Below are positions 1 to 5,089 of a stretch of DNA of 5,089 bases, piece by piece. Location: positions 1 through 5,089 of the forward strand of contig PFAT01000013.1 in assembly GCA_002773575.1 (NCBI GenBank), written 5' to 3'. The notes under the pieces were generated by a model. The model was not told the DNA's origin. It did not search any database and saw only the letters and a program-made list of their open reading frames with translations. Source of the DNA: Candidatus Falkowbacteria bacterium CG10_big_fil_rev_8_21_14_0_10_44_15 (GTDB lineage: Bacteria > Patescibacteriota > Patescibacteriia > Patescibacteriales > XYC2-FULL-47-12). Both the position numbers and the translations under genes were made by a program. The stretch's first letter is position 1; the number at the start of each line of letters is the position of its first letter.

Positions 1-356
<356 letters not shown>

Positions 357-405
357 AATTCGAGAACTTGATTAAAGCTCTATGTAATAATTTTTTGTTT
401 TAGAT

Positions 406-470
406 TTTACCCCGTGAAATATTATTTCACAGAGCACACCCCGTGAAAAATTATTATTTCACAGGGTAAA
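406..470. repeat. Tandem palindromic repeat pair forming a nested inverted repeat
   Basis: Two similar units, 409-432 and 438-464, each begin ACCCCGTGAAA and end ATTTCACAG. Each unit is itself a palindrome. Unit 1 pairs GTGAAAT (414-420) with ATTTCAC (424-430) around a 3-nt loop; unit 2 pairs GTGAAA (443-448) with TTTCAC (457-462). The whole block is also an inverted repeat: the 16-nt arms 406-421 and 455-470 match at 15 of 16 positions. The single mismatch is a G-U pair in minus-strand RNA. The block could fold as two small hairpins or one long one. It may be a dispersed genomic palindrome inserted in the rRNA leader or a native processing or folding element; the window cannot decide. Confidence 0.7.
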
Positions 471-538
471 TTGGCGCCTTTTAATACTAAAAATAAAATA
501 GTTTGACGTATTGCAATATTCAGTTGTAAGGAGCAGAA

Positions 539-580
539 AAAAACAGAAATACTCTAATTCCTTAAAGTATTACTGTTTTT
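539..580 (-). other. Long imperfect hairpin in the rRNA leader
   Basis: The 19-nt arms 539-557 and 562-580 pair at 17 positions around a 4-nt loop (558-561, GGAA in minus-strand RNA). The two exceptions are a U-U mismatch (547/572) and a G-U wobble (554/565) when read on the minus strand. A flanking GGAG (530-533) and CTCC (581-584) can extend the stem across an internal loop. The hairpin lies downstream of the predicted rRNA promoter, so it should be part of the primary rRNA transcript and could be a double-strand-specific RNase substrate or an assembly aid. It is AT-rich, which argues against a terminator. Confidence 0.55.
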
Positions 581-643
581 CTCCAAAGCACGCTTTTAGT
601 TGTCAAATTTTTATGCTTTTGAAATGGTTAGGTTTAAGTAAGT

Positions 644-655
644 AAAAAAAGAGCA
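644..655 (-). promoter_or_regulatory. boxA-like antitermination motif of the rRNA leader
   Basis: On the minus strand this reads TGCTCTTTTTTT. Its first eight bases match the start of the classical bacterial rRNA boxA (TGCTCTTTAACA), the binding site of NusB/S10 in rRNA antitermination. It begins about 12 nt after the predicted transcription start (A at 667), a sensible place for boxA in an rRNA leader. The last four bases diverge and the T-run makes a chance match possible, so the call rests on position as much as on sequence. Confidence 0.45.
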
Positions 656-673
656 AAGTTTATGTGTACTGTT

Positions 674-702
674 ATCTTAAGCTATTAGCCAAAAGGTGTC
701 AA
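674..702 (-). promoter_or_regulatory. Predicted rRNA operon promoter (sigma70 type)
   Basis: On the minus strand a perfect -35 box TTGACA (702-697) is followed by a 17-bp spacer and the -10 box TAAGAT (679-674), which matches the consensus at four of six positions. The predicted start is the A at about 667. This drives transcription toward the 16S gene with a leader of about 310 nt. It lies back to back with the plus-strand promoter, with about 48 bp between the two -35 boxes. Confidence 0.65.
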
Positions 703-716
703 GGGGAATGGTAGCC

Positions 717-736
717 AGTAACGAGTAACGGGTAAT
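717..736. repeat. Short heptad direct repeat between divergent promoters
   Basis: AGTAACG occurs twice in tandem (717-723 and 724-730), followed by a degenerate third copy, GGTAATT. The tract lies between the -35 boxes of the rRNA promoter and of the sugar operon promoter. It could be a protein-binding site or a simple-sequence remnant; nothing here decides between them. Confidence 0.4.
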
Positions 737-750
737 TGAGAGTAGTAAAG

Positions 751-779
751 TTGGTTAGTTTTGGCAAGGATGTTATAAT
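751..779 (+). promoter_or_regulatory. Extended -10 promoter of the glycoside operon
   Basis: A perfect -10 hexamer TATAAT (774-779) carries the extended -10 element TG one base upstream (771-772). A weak -35 TTGGTT (751-756) lies 17 bp upstream. The expected start is about 786-787, only two or three bases before the ATG at 789. No other comparably good plus-strand promoter was seen in the short gaps between the downstream genes, so this probably drives all four. Confidence 0.75.
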
Positions 780-788
780 AATATCTAT

Positions 789-1982
789 ATGGCTGAAGAG
801 CAAATTAAATATAAATTTCCGTCCGGCTTTATTTGGGGCACGGCTACAAGCGCGCATCAAATTGAGGGCGGCAACGAAAATAACTGGACCGAATGGGAGC
901 AGGACGGCCACATCAAAGACGGTTCTGTTTCCGGCCGCGCCGCCAATTCCTACGAACTGCACGCCGAAGACATTAAGTTAGTTAAGGAATTAAACAACAA
1001 CGCTTATCGTTTTTCCATTGAGTGGAGCCGCATTGAGCCGCAACGAGGGCGCTGGGATAAAGCAGAATTGCGCCATTACCAAAAAATAATTGAAGAATGT
1101 CGGCGCCATAACATTGAACCATTCGTCACGCTTTATCATTGGACCCAGCCGCTGTGGTTTGCCGAAATGGGGGGGTGGCTGAATAAACAGTCGCCCCTAA
1201 TTTTTCGCAATTATGTCGAACAAGTGGTAAAATTTTTAGGGAGCGGCGTTACTTTTTGGTGCACGATCAATGAACCGCTGGTGTACGCTTACAACTCTTA
1301 TTGGCTGGGCAAATGGCCGCCGCAGGCAAAAAGTTTTTTTAAATTTAACCAAGTGATCAACAATTTAGCCCAAGCGCACCGGCTCGCTTATTTTATTCTC
1401 CACGAAAAAAACAGCCGCTGTCAGGTTGGGGCGGCAAAAAACAATCAATTTTTTGAACCCTATTTAGACACTTGGCTCAATCGAACGGCAGTCAATTTTA
1501 TCCGCCGTTACTGGAACCACTCTTGGCTAAAAAAAATTAAAGACACGTCAGACTATTTAGCCGTTAATTACTATTTCCATAATCTGTTGTACGTGTCGCT
1601 GCGGGGGTACGTACTGATGAATGAAAATAAAATAATTTCTGATTTGGGCTGGGAAATATACCCGGAAGGCATCGGCGCCGTGCTGAAAGAATTGCGGGGG
1701 TATCAGTTGCCAATTTATGTTTTAGAAAATGGTTTGGCCGACGCGTCGGATGAAAAGCGGGCGGATTTTATCCGCGCGCATCTGCGATCCGTGCGCCAAG
1801 CAATTGCCGAAGGCGCGGACGTGCGCGGCTATTTTCATTGGTCGTTAATGGATAATTTTGAATGGGCGGAAGGCTTTGAGCCGAAGTTCGGTTTGTACCA
1901 GGTTGATTTCAAAACATTTAAGCGCACGCCGCGGCCAAGCGCGGCCGTGTACGCGGAGATTGCTAAAAGCAATGGCTTTTAG
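789..1982 (+). CDS. Glycoside hydrolase family 1 (beta-glucosidase/beta-galactosidase-like)
   Basis: This 397-aa enzyme is a GH1 retaining beta-glycosidase, a (beta/alpha)8 barrel expected to hydrolyse terminal beta-linked glucose, galactose or related residues from small glycosides. It has no signal peptide, so it should be cytoplasmic. Visible motifs are the N-terminal signature FIWGTATSAHQIEGG (14-28, with substrate-binding Q24), YHW (116-118), the acid/base motif TINEP (159-163, E162), VNYY (259-262), the nucleophile motif LENG (312-315, E313) and HWSLMDNFEW (350-359). E358-W359 is the pattern of enzymes acting on non-phosphorylated sugars, not 6-phospho-glycosidases. At 397 residues it is shorter than the usual 440-480; the middle of the barrel (about 215-290) appears trimmed, but both catalytic glutamates remain. 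The ATG at 789 gives the natural N-terminus and has no Shine-Dalgarno; the promoter implies a leaderless mRNA. First gene of the operon. Family certain; substrate unknown. Confidence 0.96.
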   Translation: MAEEQIKYKFPSGFIWGTATSAHQIEGGNENNWTEWEQDGHIKDGSVSGRAANSYELHAEDIKLVKELNNNAYRFSIEWSRIEPQRGRWDKAELRHYQKIIEECRRHNIEPFVTLYHWTQPLWFAEMGGWLNKQSPLIFRNYVEQVVKFLGSGVTFWCTINEPLVYAYNSYWLGKWPPQAKSFFKFNQVINNLAQAHRLAYFILHEKNSRCQVGAAKNNQFFEPYLDTWLNRTAVNFIRRYWNHSWLKKIKDTSDYLAVNYYFHNLLYVSLRGYVLMNENKIISDLGWEIYPEGIGAVLKELRGYQLPIYVLENGLADASDEKRADFIRAHLRSVRQAIAEGADVRGYFHWSLMDNFEWAEGFEPKFGLYQVDFKTFKRTPRPSAAVYAEIAKSNGF

Positions 1983-1983
1983 C

Positions 1984-2028
1984 CAAATAGCAAATTTCAA
2001 ATAACAAATAGCAAACAAATTTCAAATT
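1984..2028. repeat. AT-rich intergenic direct repeats (CAAATTTCAAAT type)
   Basis: The 53-bp gap between the first two genes is almost entirely repeat. CAAATAGCAAA occurs at 1984-1994 and 2005-2015, and CAAATTTCAAAT at 1991-2002 and 2016-2027. The copies interleave with offsets of 21 and 25 bases. From memory, such CAAATTTCAAATAACAAA tracts are common between genes in Patescibacteria assemblies. No promoter, terminator or clear ribosome binding site is seen here, so the tract probably just separates two co-transcribed genes. Confidence 0.6.
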
Positions 2029-2035
2029 AAAGTCT

Positions 2036-2986
2036 ATGTGGCTTTACATCACAATTGTCGCCTATTTTTTCAATGCCGGCGTTTATGTCGCCGACAAGCA
2101 TTTTTTATCAAAAAAAATACACTCCTCCGTCGCTTACGCTTTTTATGTCGGCATCTGGAGCATCGGCAACGTTATTTTTTTATGGTGGGCGCCGTTTTTT
2201 CCTCCTTGGCCATGGCTCGCGATTGATTTAGCCGCCGGAATATTATTTTTGTGGGCGTTAATTGCTTGGTACAAAGCGCTGCACCAGAGTGACGCAACCA
2301 AAGTCGTGCCGATAGTAGGCGCTTTTGTCCCGATATTCAGCTTCATTTTCTCCTACCTTTTCTTCGGGCACGTCTTTAGCGGGCAGGAGTTCCTGGCTTT
2401 TATTATTTTATTGGCCGGAGGCATCCTCATCTCCGTGAAGCAGCGGCAGCAGCGCTGGTGGCGATGGCTGCTGGACAGAACGCGCATTTTTTTTGGGTCT
2501 ACGAGCGCGGAGCTGCATCCCACGCGGCGGTTAATCGTTAACTCTATCGTTTCCGCTTTTGTTTTTGCCGCTTATTACGTTTTAATAAAATATATTTTTT
2601 TGCACCAGCCGTTTTTAGGCAGTTATATTTGGACGCGGCTGGGAAGTTTTTTAGGTGCGCTATTTTTAATCGTGCCCCGGCGCAACTGGGATATTATTTT
2701 TGAGCCGCAAAGAAAAACAGAGGCGATCAAAAATTTGCCGCTCTTTTTGGGCATTCGCTTGCTGGCGGTTATTGCTTTCATTCTGCTTAACTACGCCATC
2801 AGCTTAGGCAATGTCGCGCTGATTAACGCCTTGCAAGGCATCCAGTACGTTTTTTTGATTTTTATCGTGCTGTTTTTGTCCGAGAGTTACCCGGGAATTT
2901 TAAAGGAGGAAATGAATAGGGCGGTGTTGGCGCAGAAATTAATCGGGATTATTTTAGTTGGAGTTGGTTTATATTTGTTAGTGTAA
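2036..2986 (+). CDS. EamA/DMT-superfamily membrane transporter, 10 TM
   Basis: This 316-aa integral membrane protein has about ten hydrophobic helices, near residues 2-19, 32-50, 59-78, 89-111, 117-134, 167-188, 194-214, 235-254, 258-281 and 299-316. They form two halves of five, split by a charged loop (135-166, rich in Arg and Trp). This is the layout of the drug/metabolite transporter (EamA) superfamily. The first half has the typical run from AWYKALHQSDATKVVPIVGA (76-95) to LLAGGILIS (125-133), and the second half has AISLGNVALINALQGIQYVF (254-273). The superfamily includes exporters, sugar and nucleotide-sugar carriers and amino-acid transporters, so the substrate cannot be read from sequence. 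Its place between two glycosidases and before a sugar kinase makes a sugar or small glycoside attractive, but this is inference. The ATG at 2036 lacks a Shine-Dalgarno and begins just before the first helix. Confidence 0.88.
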   Translation: MWLYITIVAYFFNAGVYVADKHFLSKKIHSSVAYAFYVGIWSIGNVIFLWWAPFFPPWPWLAIDLAAGILFLWALIAWYKALHQSDATKVVPIVGAFVPIFSFIFSYLFFGHVFSGQEFLAFIILLAGGILISVKQRQQRWWRWLLDRTRIFFGSTSAELHPTRRLIVNSIVSAFVFAAYYVLIKYIFLHQPFLGSYIWTRLGSFLGALFLIVPRRNWDIIFEPQRKTEAIKNLPLFLGIRLLAVIAFILLNYAISLGNVALINALQGIQYVFLIFIVLFLSESYPGILKEEMNRAVLAQKLIGIILVGVGLYLLV

Positions 2987-2998
2987 AATTATGAAATT

Positions 2999-4018
2999 AT
3001 GAAATTAATAATTTATTTTAAGCGTCACAGATTTTTATTCGCTTTTTTGATAGTAGCGGTTGCGATTATTGTTCTGCTGCCTTTAGCGAGCATCCGCCCG
3101 ATTTACGACCCGGACGAATTATCTTACGGCGTAACTTTTTCGCCGCGGCTGGTGCGCGGCATGGGGCTAAACTGGCAAGCCGCGTTTACCGCCGCCTTGG
3201 ATGATTTGGGCGCGCGGCAGTTTCGCCTAATGGCTTATTGGGACGAAATTGAATATAAGGCGGGCGTGTTTAATTTTGCCGATTTAGATTGGCAGATCAG
3301 CGAAGCGGCCCAAAGGAACGCCAGCGTCATTTTAGCTCTTGGCTACCGCCTGCCTCGCTGGCCGGAGTGCCATTCCCCCGAGTGGGCGAAAGATTTAACC
3401 GCTCAAGAGAGGCAGGAAAAAATTTTAAATTATTTAAAGCAAGTAATTGAGCGGTATCAAGACCGAGGCAACATTATCGCTTGGCAGGTGGAAAACGAGC
3501 CGTTCCTGCCGCACTTCGGCGACTGCCCAAAATTAGACAAAAAATTTTTAGACCAAGAAATAAAATTAGCGCGCTCGCTTGATCGGCGGCCGATTATCCT
3601 TACTGACAGCGGCGAGTTGAGCTTTTGGGTGCTGGCGGCTTCGCGAGCCGACATTTTCGGCACCTCGCTTTACCGCGATACCTATAGTTACCACTTTAAT
3701 CGCTACATCCATTACCCGCTTACGCCCGGATTTTTTCGCCTGAAAGCGAATCTGACGGAATTTTTAAGCATGCCCAAACCGCGCGACATCGTGGTAATTG
3801 AATTGCAAGCCGAACCTTGGGGACCAAAGCCCTACTACCAATTGACAAAAGCGGAAGGCGAGCGCACGATGAATTTAGAGAAATTCAGGGATATTTTGGA
3901 GTTTGCCCGCCGTTCGTCTTTCCGCGAATTTTATCTCTGGGGCGTGGAATGGTGGTATTGGGAAAAAGAGGTTAATGGAGATAGCGGGATGTGGAATGAG
4001 GCGGCAAAATTATTTTAA
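2999..4018 (+). CDS. Membrane-anchored clan GH-A glycoside hydrolase (family unassigned)
   Basis: A 339-aa protein with a basic N-terminus (K2 to R11) and one hydrophobic segment (about 12-30), which should act as a signal anchor and place the rest outside the membrane. No convincing signal-peptidase site follows. The remainder looks like a (beta/alpha)8 glycosidase of clan GH-A: FRLMAYWDEIEYKAGVFNF (75-93) resembles the strand-2 region of GH5/GH35/GH42-type enzymes, AWQVENEP (161-168) holds the likely acid/base E167, VVIELQAEPWG (265-275) the likely nucleophile E268, and FYLWGVEWWYW (311-321) the strand-8 aromatic motif. This implies a retaining hydrolase acting on exported or environmental glycans. 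I cannot name the CAZy family; a cellulase-like or beta-galactosidase-like label is the most that can be supported. It starts 12 bp after the transporter stop, with no Shine-Dalgarno, so the two are surely co-transcribed. Confidence 0.82.
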   Translation: MKLIIYFKRHRFLFAFLIVAVAIIVLLPLASIRPIYDPDELSYGVTFSPRLVRGMGLNWQAAFTAALDDLGARQFRLMAYWDEIEYKAGVFNFADLDWQISEAAQRNASVILALGYRLPRWPECHSPEWAKDLTAQERQEKILNYLKQVIERYQDRGNIIAWQVENEPFLPHFGDCPKLDKKFLDQEIKLARSLDRRPIILTDSGELSFWVLAASRADIFGTSLYRDTYSYHFNRYIHYPLTPGFFRLKANLTEFLSMPKPRDIVVIELQAEPWGPKPYYQLTKAEGERTMNLEKFRDILEFARRSSFREFYLWGVEWWYWEKEVNGDSGMWNEAAKLF

Positions 4019-4029
4019 CATTTTTTTGT

Positions 4030-4098
4030 TGTTATTCCCGCCTGCCTGCCGCCTGCCTGCCGGTAGGCAGGGTAGGCATGGCTTTCGCGGGAATGACA
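4030..4098. repeat. GC-rich palindromic intergenic element
   Basis: The outer arms TGTTATTCCCGC (4030-4041) and GCGGGAATGACA (4087-4098) pair at 11 of 12 positions, with a U-G wobble at the twelfth in plus-strand RNA. Inside, CCTGCCT (4052-4058) pairs with AGGCAGG (4065-4071), and CCTGCCTGCC is directly repeated at 4041-4050 and 4052-4061. The element is far more GC-rich than its surroundings. From memory, ATTCCCGC...GCGGGAAT palindromes with CCTGCC cores are dispersed in many CPR genomes. It fills most of the gap between the anchored hydrolase and the kinase and places two in-frame ATGs (4078, 4093) upstream of the likely true start. It lacks a T-run, so it is a poor terminator and probably lies within the operon mRNA. 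Confidence 0.75.
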
Positions 4099-4107
4099 TG
4101 TCCAGAT

Positions 4108-4989
4108 ATGTCCGAAGAAAAACAAATACAATATTCCATCGGCGTAGACATCGGCGGGACGAAGATGTCCGCGGTTTTATTTGATTTGGTTAAAAAGGAA
4201 GTAGCGGCGGACTATAAGCTCGCGACGCCGAAAAATAGTTTGGAAAAATTTTTAGTGATGTTGCATGCCTTAATTGATCCCCTGTTGGAGCGGGCCAAGA
4301 AAGGCAATGGCCAAGTCATTACAATCGGCATCGGCGTGCCGGGCATCATCAGCGCGCCTACTAATAAAAACGAACAAGGAGAAGTATTGCACTGTAATAA
4401 TTTAAAAATTTTAAATGAGGCGCCGATTGGAAAAATATTGCAGGAAAAATATCAATTGCCCGTATGGGTTGATAACGACGCGAACTGCTTTTTGCGCGCC
4501 GAACTCGCTTTGGGCGCGGTTAAAAATTCCGCGAGCGCGGTCGGCATCACGCTTGGTACCGGCATCGGCGGCGCGATTAGCATTAACCGCGACATTTTCC
4601 AAGGGGTGCACGGCTCGGCCGGCGAGCCGGGAGCAATGGTAGTGGATGTCGTAGACAATACGCCGATGACTTTAGAAGAAATTTATCATAATTTAACGCA
4701 AGGCAATCCGCAGGCTAAAGCCGAAGAAGCGTTTCACGGCGACGAGTTAGCGCTCAAAGCGTATCAGGAGTTTGGCCGGTATTTGGGCTTGGCGCTGGCG
4801 AGCATCGTTAATTTGGTGGACCCGGAAATTATCGTTATCGGCGGCAGCGCCATGCACTCGGGCGAGCTGTTTTTAGCCGAAGTAAAAAAGAGCTTAAGGG
4901 CGAAAATTTTATCGCCGAAATTAAAAAAGATAAAAGTAGTGCCGGCAAAGTTAGAGCAAGCCGGGGCGATTGGAGCGGCGCTGCTCTAA
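4108..4989 (+). CDS. ROK-family sugar kinase (glucokinase-like), lacking the zinc motif
   Basis: A 293-aa cytoplasmic ASKHA-fold kinase, expected to phosphorylate a hexose such as glucose with ATP. Motifs numbered from 4108: the phosphate-binding loop VDIGGTK (13-19), VDNDAN (121-126) with the likely catalytic Asp D124, LGTGIGG (149-155), GSAGEPGA (169-176) with sugar-binding E173, and VNLVDPEIIVIGG (234-246). There is no N-terminal helix-turn-helix, so it is an enzyme and not a ROK repressor. Unusually, the family His after GE-x-G is Ala (A176) and the CxCGxxGC zinc motif is absent; MTLEE (187-191) may keep the conserved Glu. The ATG at 4108 is preferred because the family fold begins just after it; the in-frame ATGs at 4078 and 4093 lie inside a palindromic repeat. 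No Shine-Dalgarno is seen. Last gene of the operon, suited to use sugars released by the two hydrolases. Family sure; substrate not. Confidence 0.93.
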   Translation: MSEEKQIQYSIGVDIGGTKMSAVLFDLVKKEVAADYKLATPKNSLEKFLVMLHALIDPLLERAKKGNGQVITIGIGVPGIISAPTNKNEQGEVLHCNNLKILNEAPIGKILQEKYQLPVWVDNDANCFLRAELALGAVKNSASAVGITLGTGIGGAISINRDIFQGVHGSAGEPGAMVVDVVDNTPMTLEEIYHNLTQGNPQAKAEEAFHGDELALKAYQEFGRYLGLALASIVNLVDPEIIVIGGSAMHSGELFLAEVKKSLRAKILSPKLKKIKVVPAKLEQAGAIGAALL

Positions 4990-5044
4990 CCTCACCCCTA
5001 ACCCCTCTCCTTATAAAGGAGAGGGTACCCGAAGGGAGGTGAGG
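4990..5044. repeat. Repeat-like hairpin directly after the kinase stop codon
   Basis: The outer arms CCTCACC (4990-4996) and GGTGAGG (5038-5044) pair perfectly, as do the inner arms CCCTCTCCTT (5003-5012) and AAGGAGAGGG (5016-5025) around a tiny loop. The element begins on the base after the stop codon. From memory, CCTCACCCCTAACCCCTCTCC-type tracts occur as dispersed repeats in many bacterial and CPR genomes. In the mRNA it would form a stable 3' structure just before the terminator and might protect the transcript from exonucleases. Confidence 0.65.
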
Positions 5045-5054
5045 TAAAAAAAAT

Positions 5055-5076
5055 ACGGCCGAGGGGCCGTTTTTTT
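5055..5076 (+). terminator. Intrinsic terminator of the glycoside operon
   Basis: ACGGCC (5055-5060), loop GAGG, then GGCCGT (5065-5070) form a perfect 6-bp GC-rich stem followed directly by a seven-T run (5070-5076). An A-tract (5046-5053) on the other side gives a matching T-run on the minus strand, so the element may also stop a convergent gene to the right of the window. It ends the four-gene run. Confidence 0.88.
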
Positions 5077-5089
5077 AAATTAGCGATAT

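Larger units (their letters stand above)
357..667 (-). other. rRNA operon leader (5' external transcribed spacer)
   Basis: This roughly 310-nt stretch lies between the predicted rRNA transcription start (about base 667) and the 16S 5' end. No plausible protein gene is visible on either strand. It is AT-rich and holds, in order of minus-strand transcription, a boxA-like motif (655-644), an imperfect long hairpin (580-539) and a pair of tandem palindromes (470-406). In both structures the plus-strand C/A mismatches become G-U wobble pairs in minus-strand RNA, which fits transcription in that direction. The leader arm of the usual 16S processing stem would be expected near 357-400, but its partner lies in the 16S-23S spacer outside the window and cannot be tested. 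Confidence 0.65.

Noticed and set aside
406..470. Possible CRISPR array
   Set aside because: There are only two imperfect, strongly palindromic units without a spacer of proper length and no cas genes nearby.
539..580. Plus-strand intrinsic terminator
   Set aside because: The stem is AT-rich and there is no upstream plus-strand gene to terminate.
601..606. Perfect TTGACA on the minus strand as a second rRNA promoter
   Set aside because: No acceptable -10 box lies 16-18 bases downstream; the upstream pair at 702-674 is complete and better.
699..981. Two overlapping short reading frames on opposite strands
   Set aside because: Both overlap the promoter region and the start of the GH1 gene in other frames and resemble no protein.
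789..1982. 6-phospho-beta-glucosidase
   Set aside because: The aglycone-proximal motif NFEWAEGFEPKFG has the Glu-Trp pair of enzymes for free sugars, not the Ser/Lys/Tyr phosphate-binding pattern, and no PTS gene is nearby.
2902..2914. AAAGGAGG followed by an in-frame ATG inside the transporter gene
   Set aside because: The spacing is only about two bases, the product would be about 24 residues, and the bases encode a normal LKEEMN loop.
4078..4107. Kinase start at 4078 or 4093
   Set aside because: Both ATGs lie inside a palindromic repeat, and the added residues precede the natural start of the ROK fold.
4108..4989. ROK-type transcriptional repressor
   Set aside because: The protein starts directly with the ATP-binding motif and has no room for an N-terminal DNA-binding domain.

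Overview
The window looks like a chromosomal fragment of an uncultivated member of the Candidate Phyla Radiation (Patescibacteria), most likely a Parcubacteria-type lineage. The main evidence is the 5' part of a 16S rRNA gene at the left edge. It has a CPR-style V1-V2 region and carries GGCTG where most bacteria have GGCAG, at E. coli position 353. Supporting signs are the intergenic repeats, which resemble those I associate with such genomes, the very short gene spacing and the lack of Shine-Dalgarno sequences. The standard code fits all genes, so this is not a UGA-glycine lineage. The phylum call rests on pattern memory and not on an alignment.

Layout. Bases 1-356 hold the first ~354 positions of a 16S rRNA gene on the minus strand, cut by the window edge. 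Bases 357-788 have no protein gene but are full of signals. On the minus strand there is a good sigma70-type rRNA promoter (674-702), a boxA-like antitermination motif just after the predicted start, and two structured elements in the roughly 310-nt rRNA leader (539-580 and 406-470). On the plus strand, back to back with the rRNA promoter, is an extended -10 promoter (751-779). Its predicted start lies within about 3 nt of the ATG of the first protein gene, so that mRNA is probably leaderless.

Bases 789-4989 hold four plus-strand genes in a compact run: a cytoplasmic family 1 glycoside hydrolase, a 10-TM EamA/DMT-type transporter, a membrane-anchored clan GH-A glycoside hydrolase facing outward, and a ROK-family sugar kinase. 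The run ends in a repeat-like hairpin (4990-5044) and a textbook intrinsic terminator (5055-5076). One promoter at the front and one terminator at the end suggest a single operon.

Read together, the genes could form a minimal glycoside-scavenging pathway: the anchored hydrolase cuts a glycan outside, the transporter brings a sugar or small glycoside in, the GH1 enzyme releases monosaccharide and the ROK kinase phosphorylates it. This is inference from gene content, and the real substrate cannot be read from the sequence. Odd points are a ROK kinase without the usual zinc site, palindromic repeats in almost every intergenic gap (one supplying false start codons for the kinase), and a divergent arrangement that couples a sugar operon to the rRNA promoter region.
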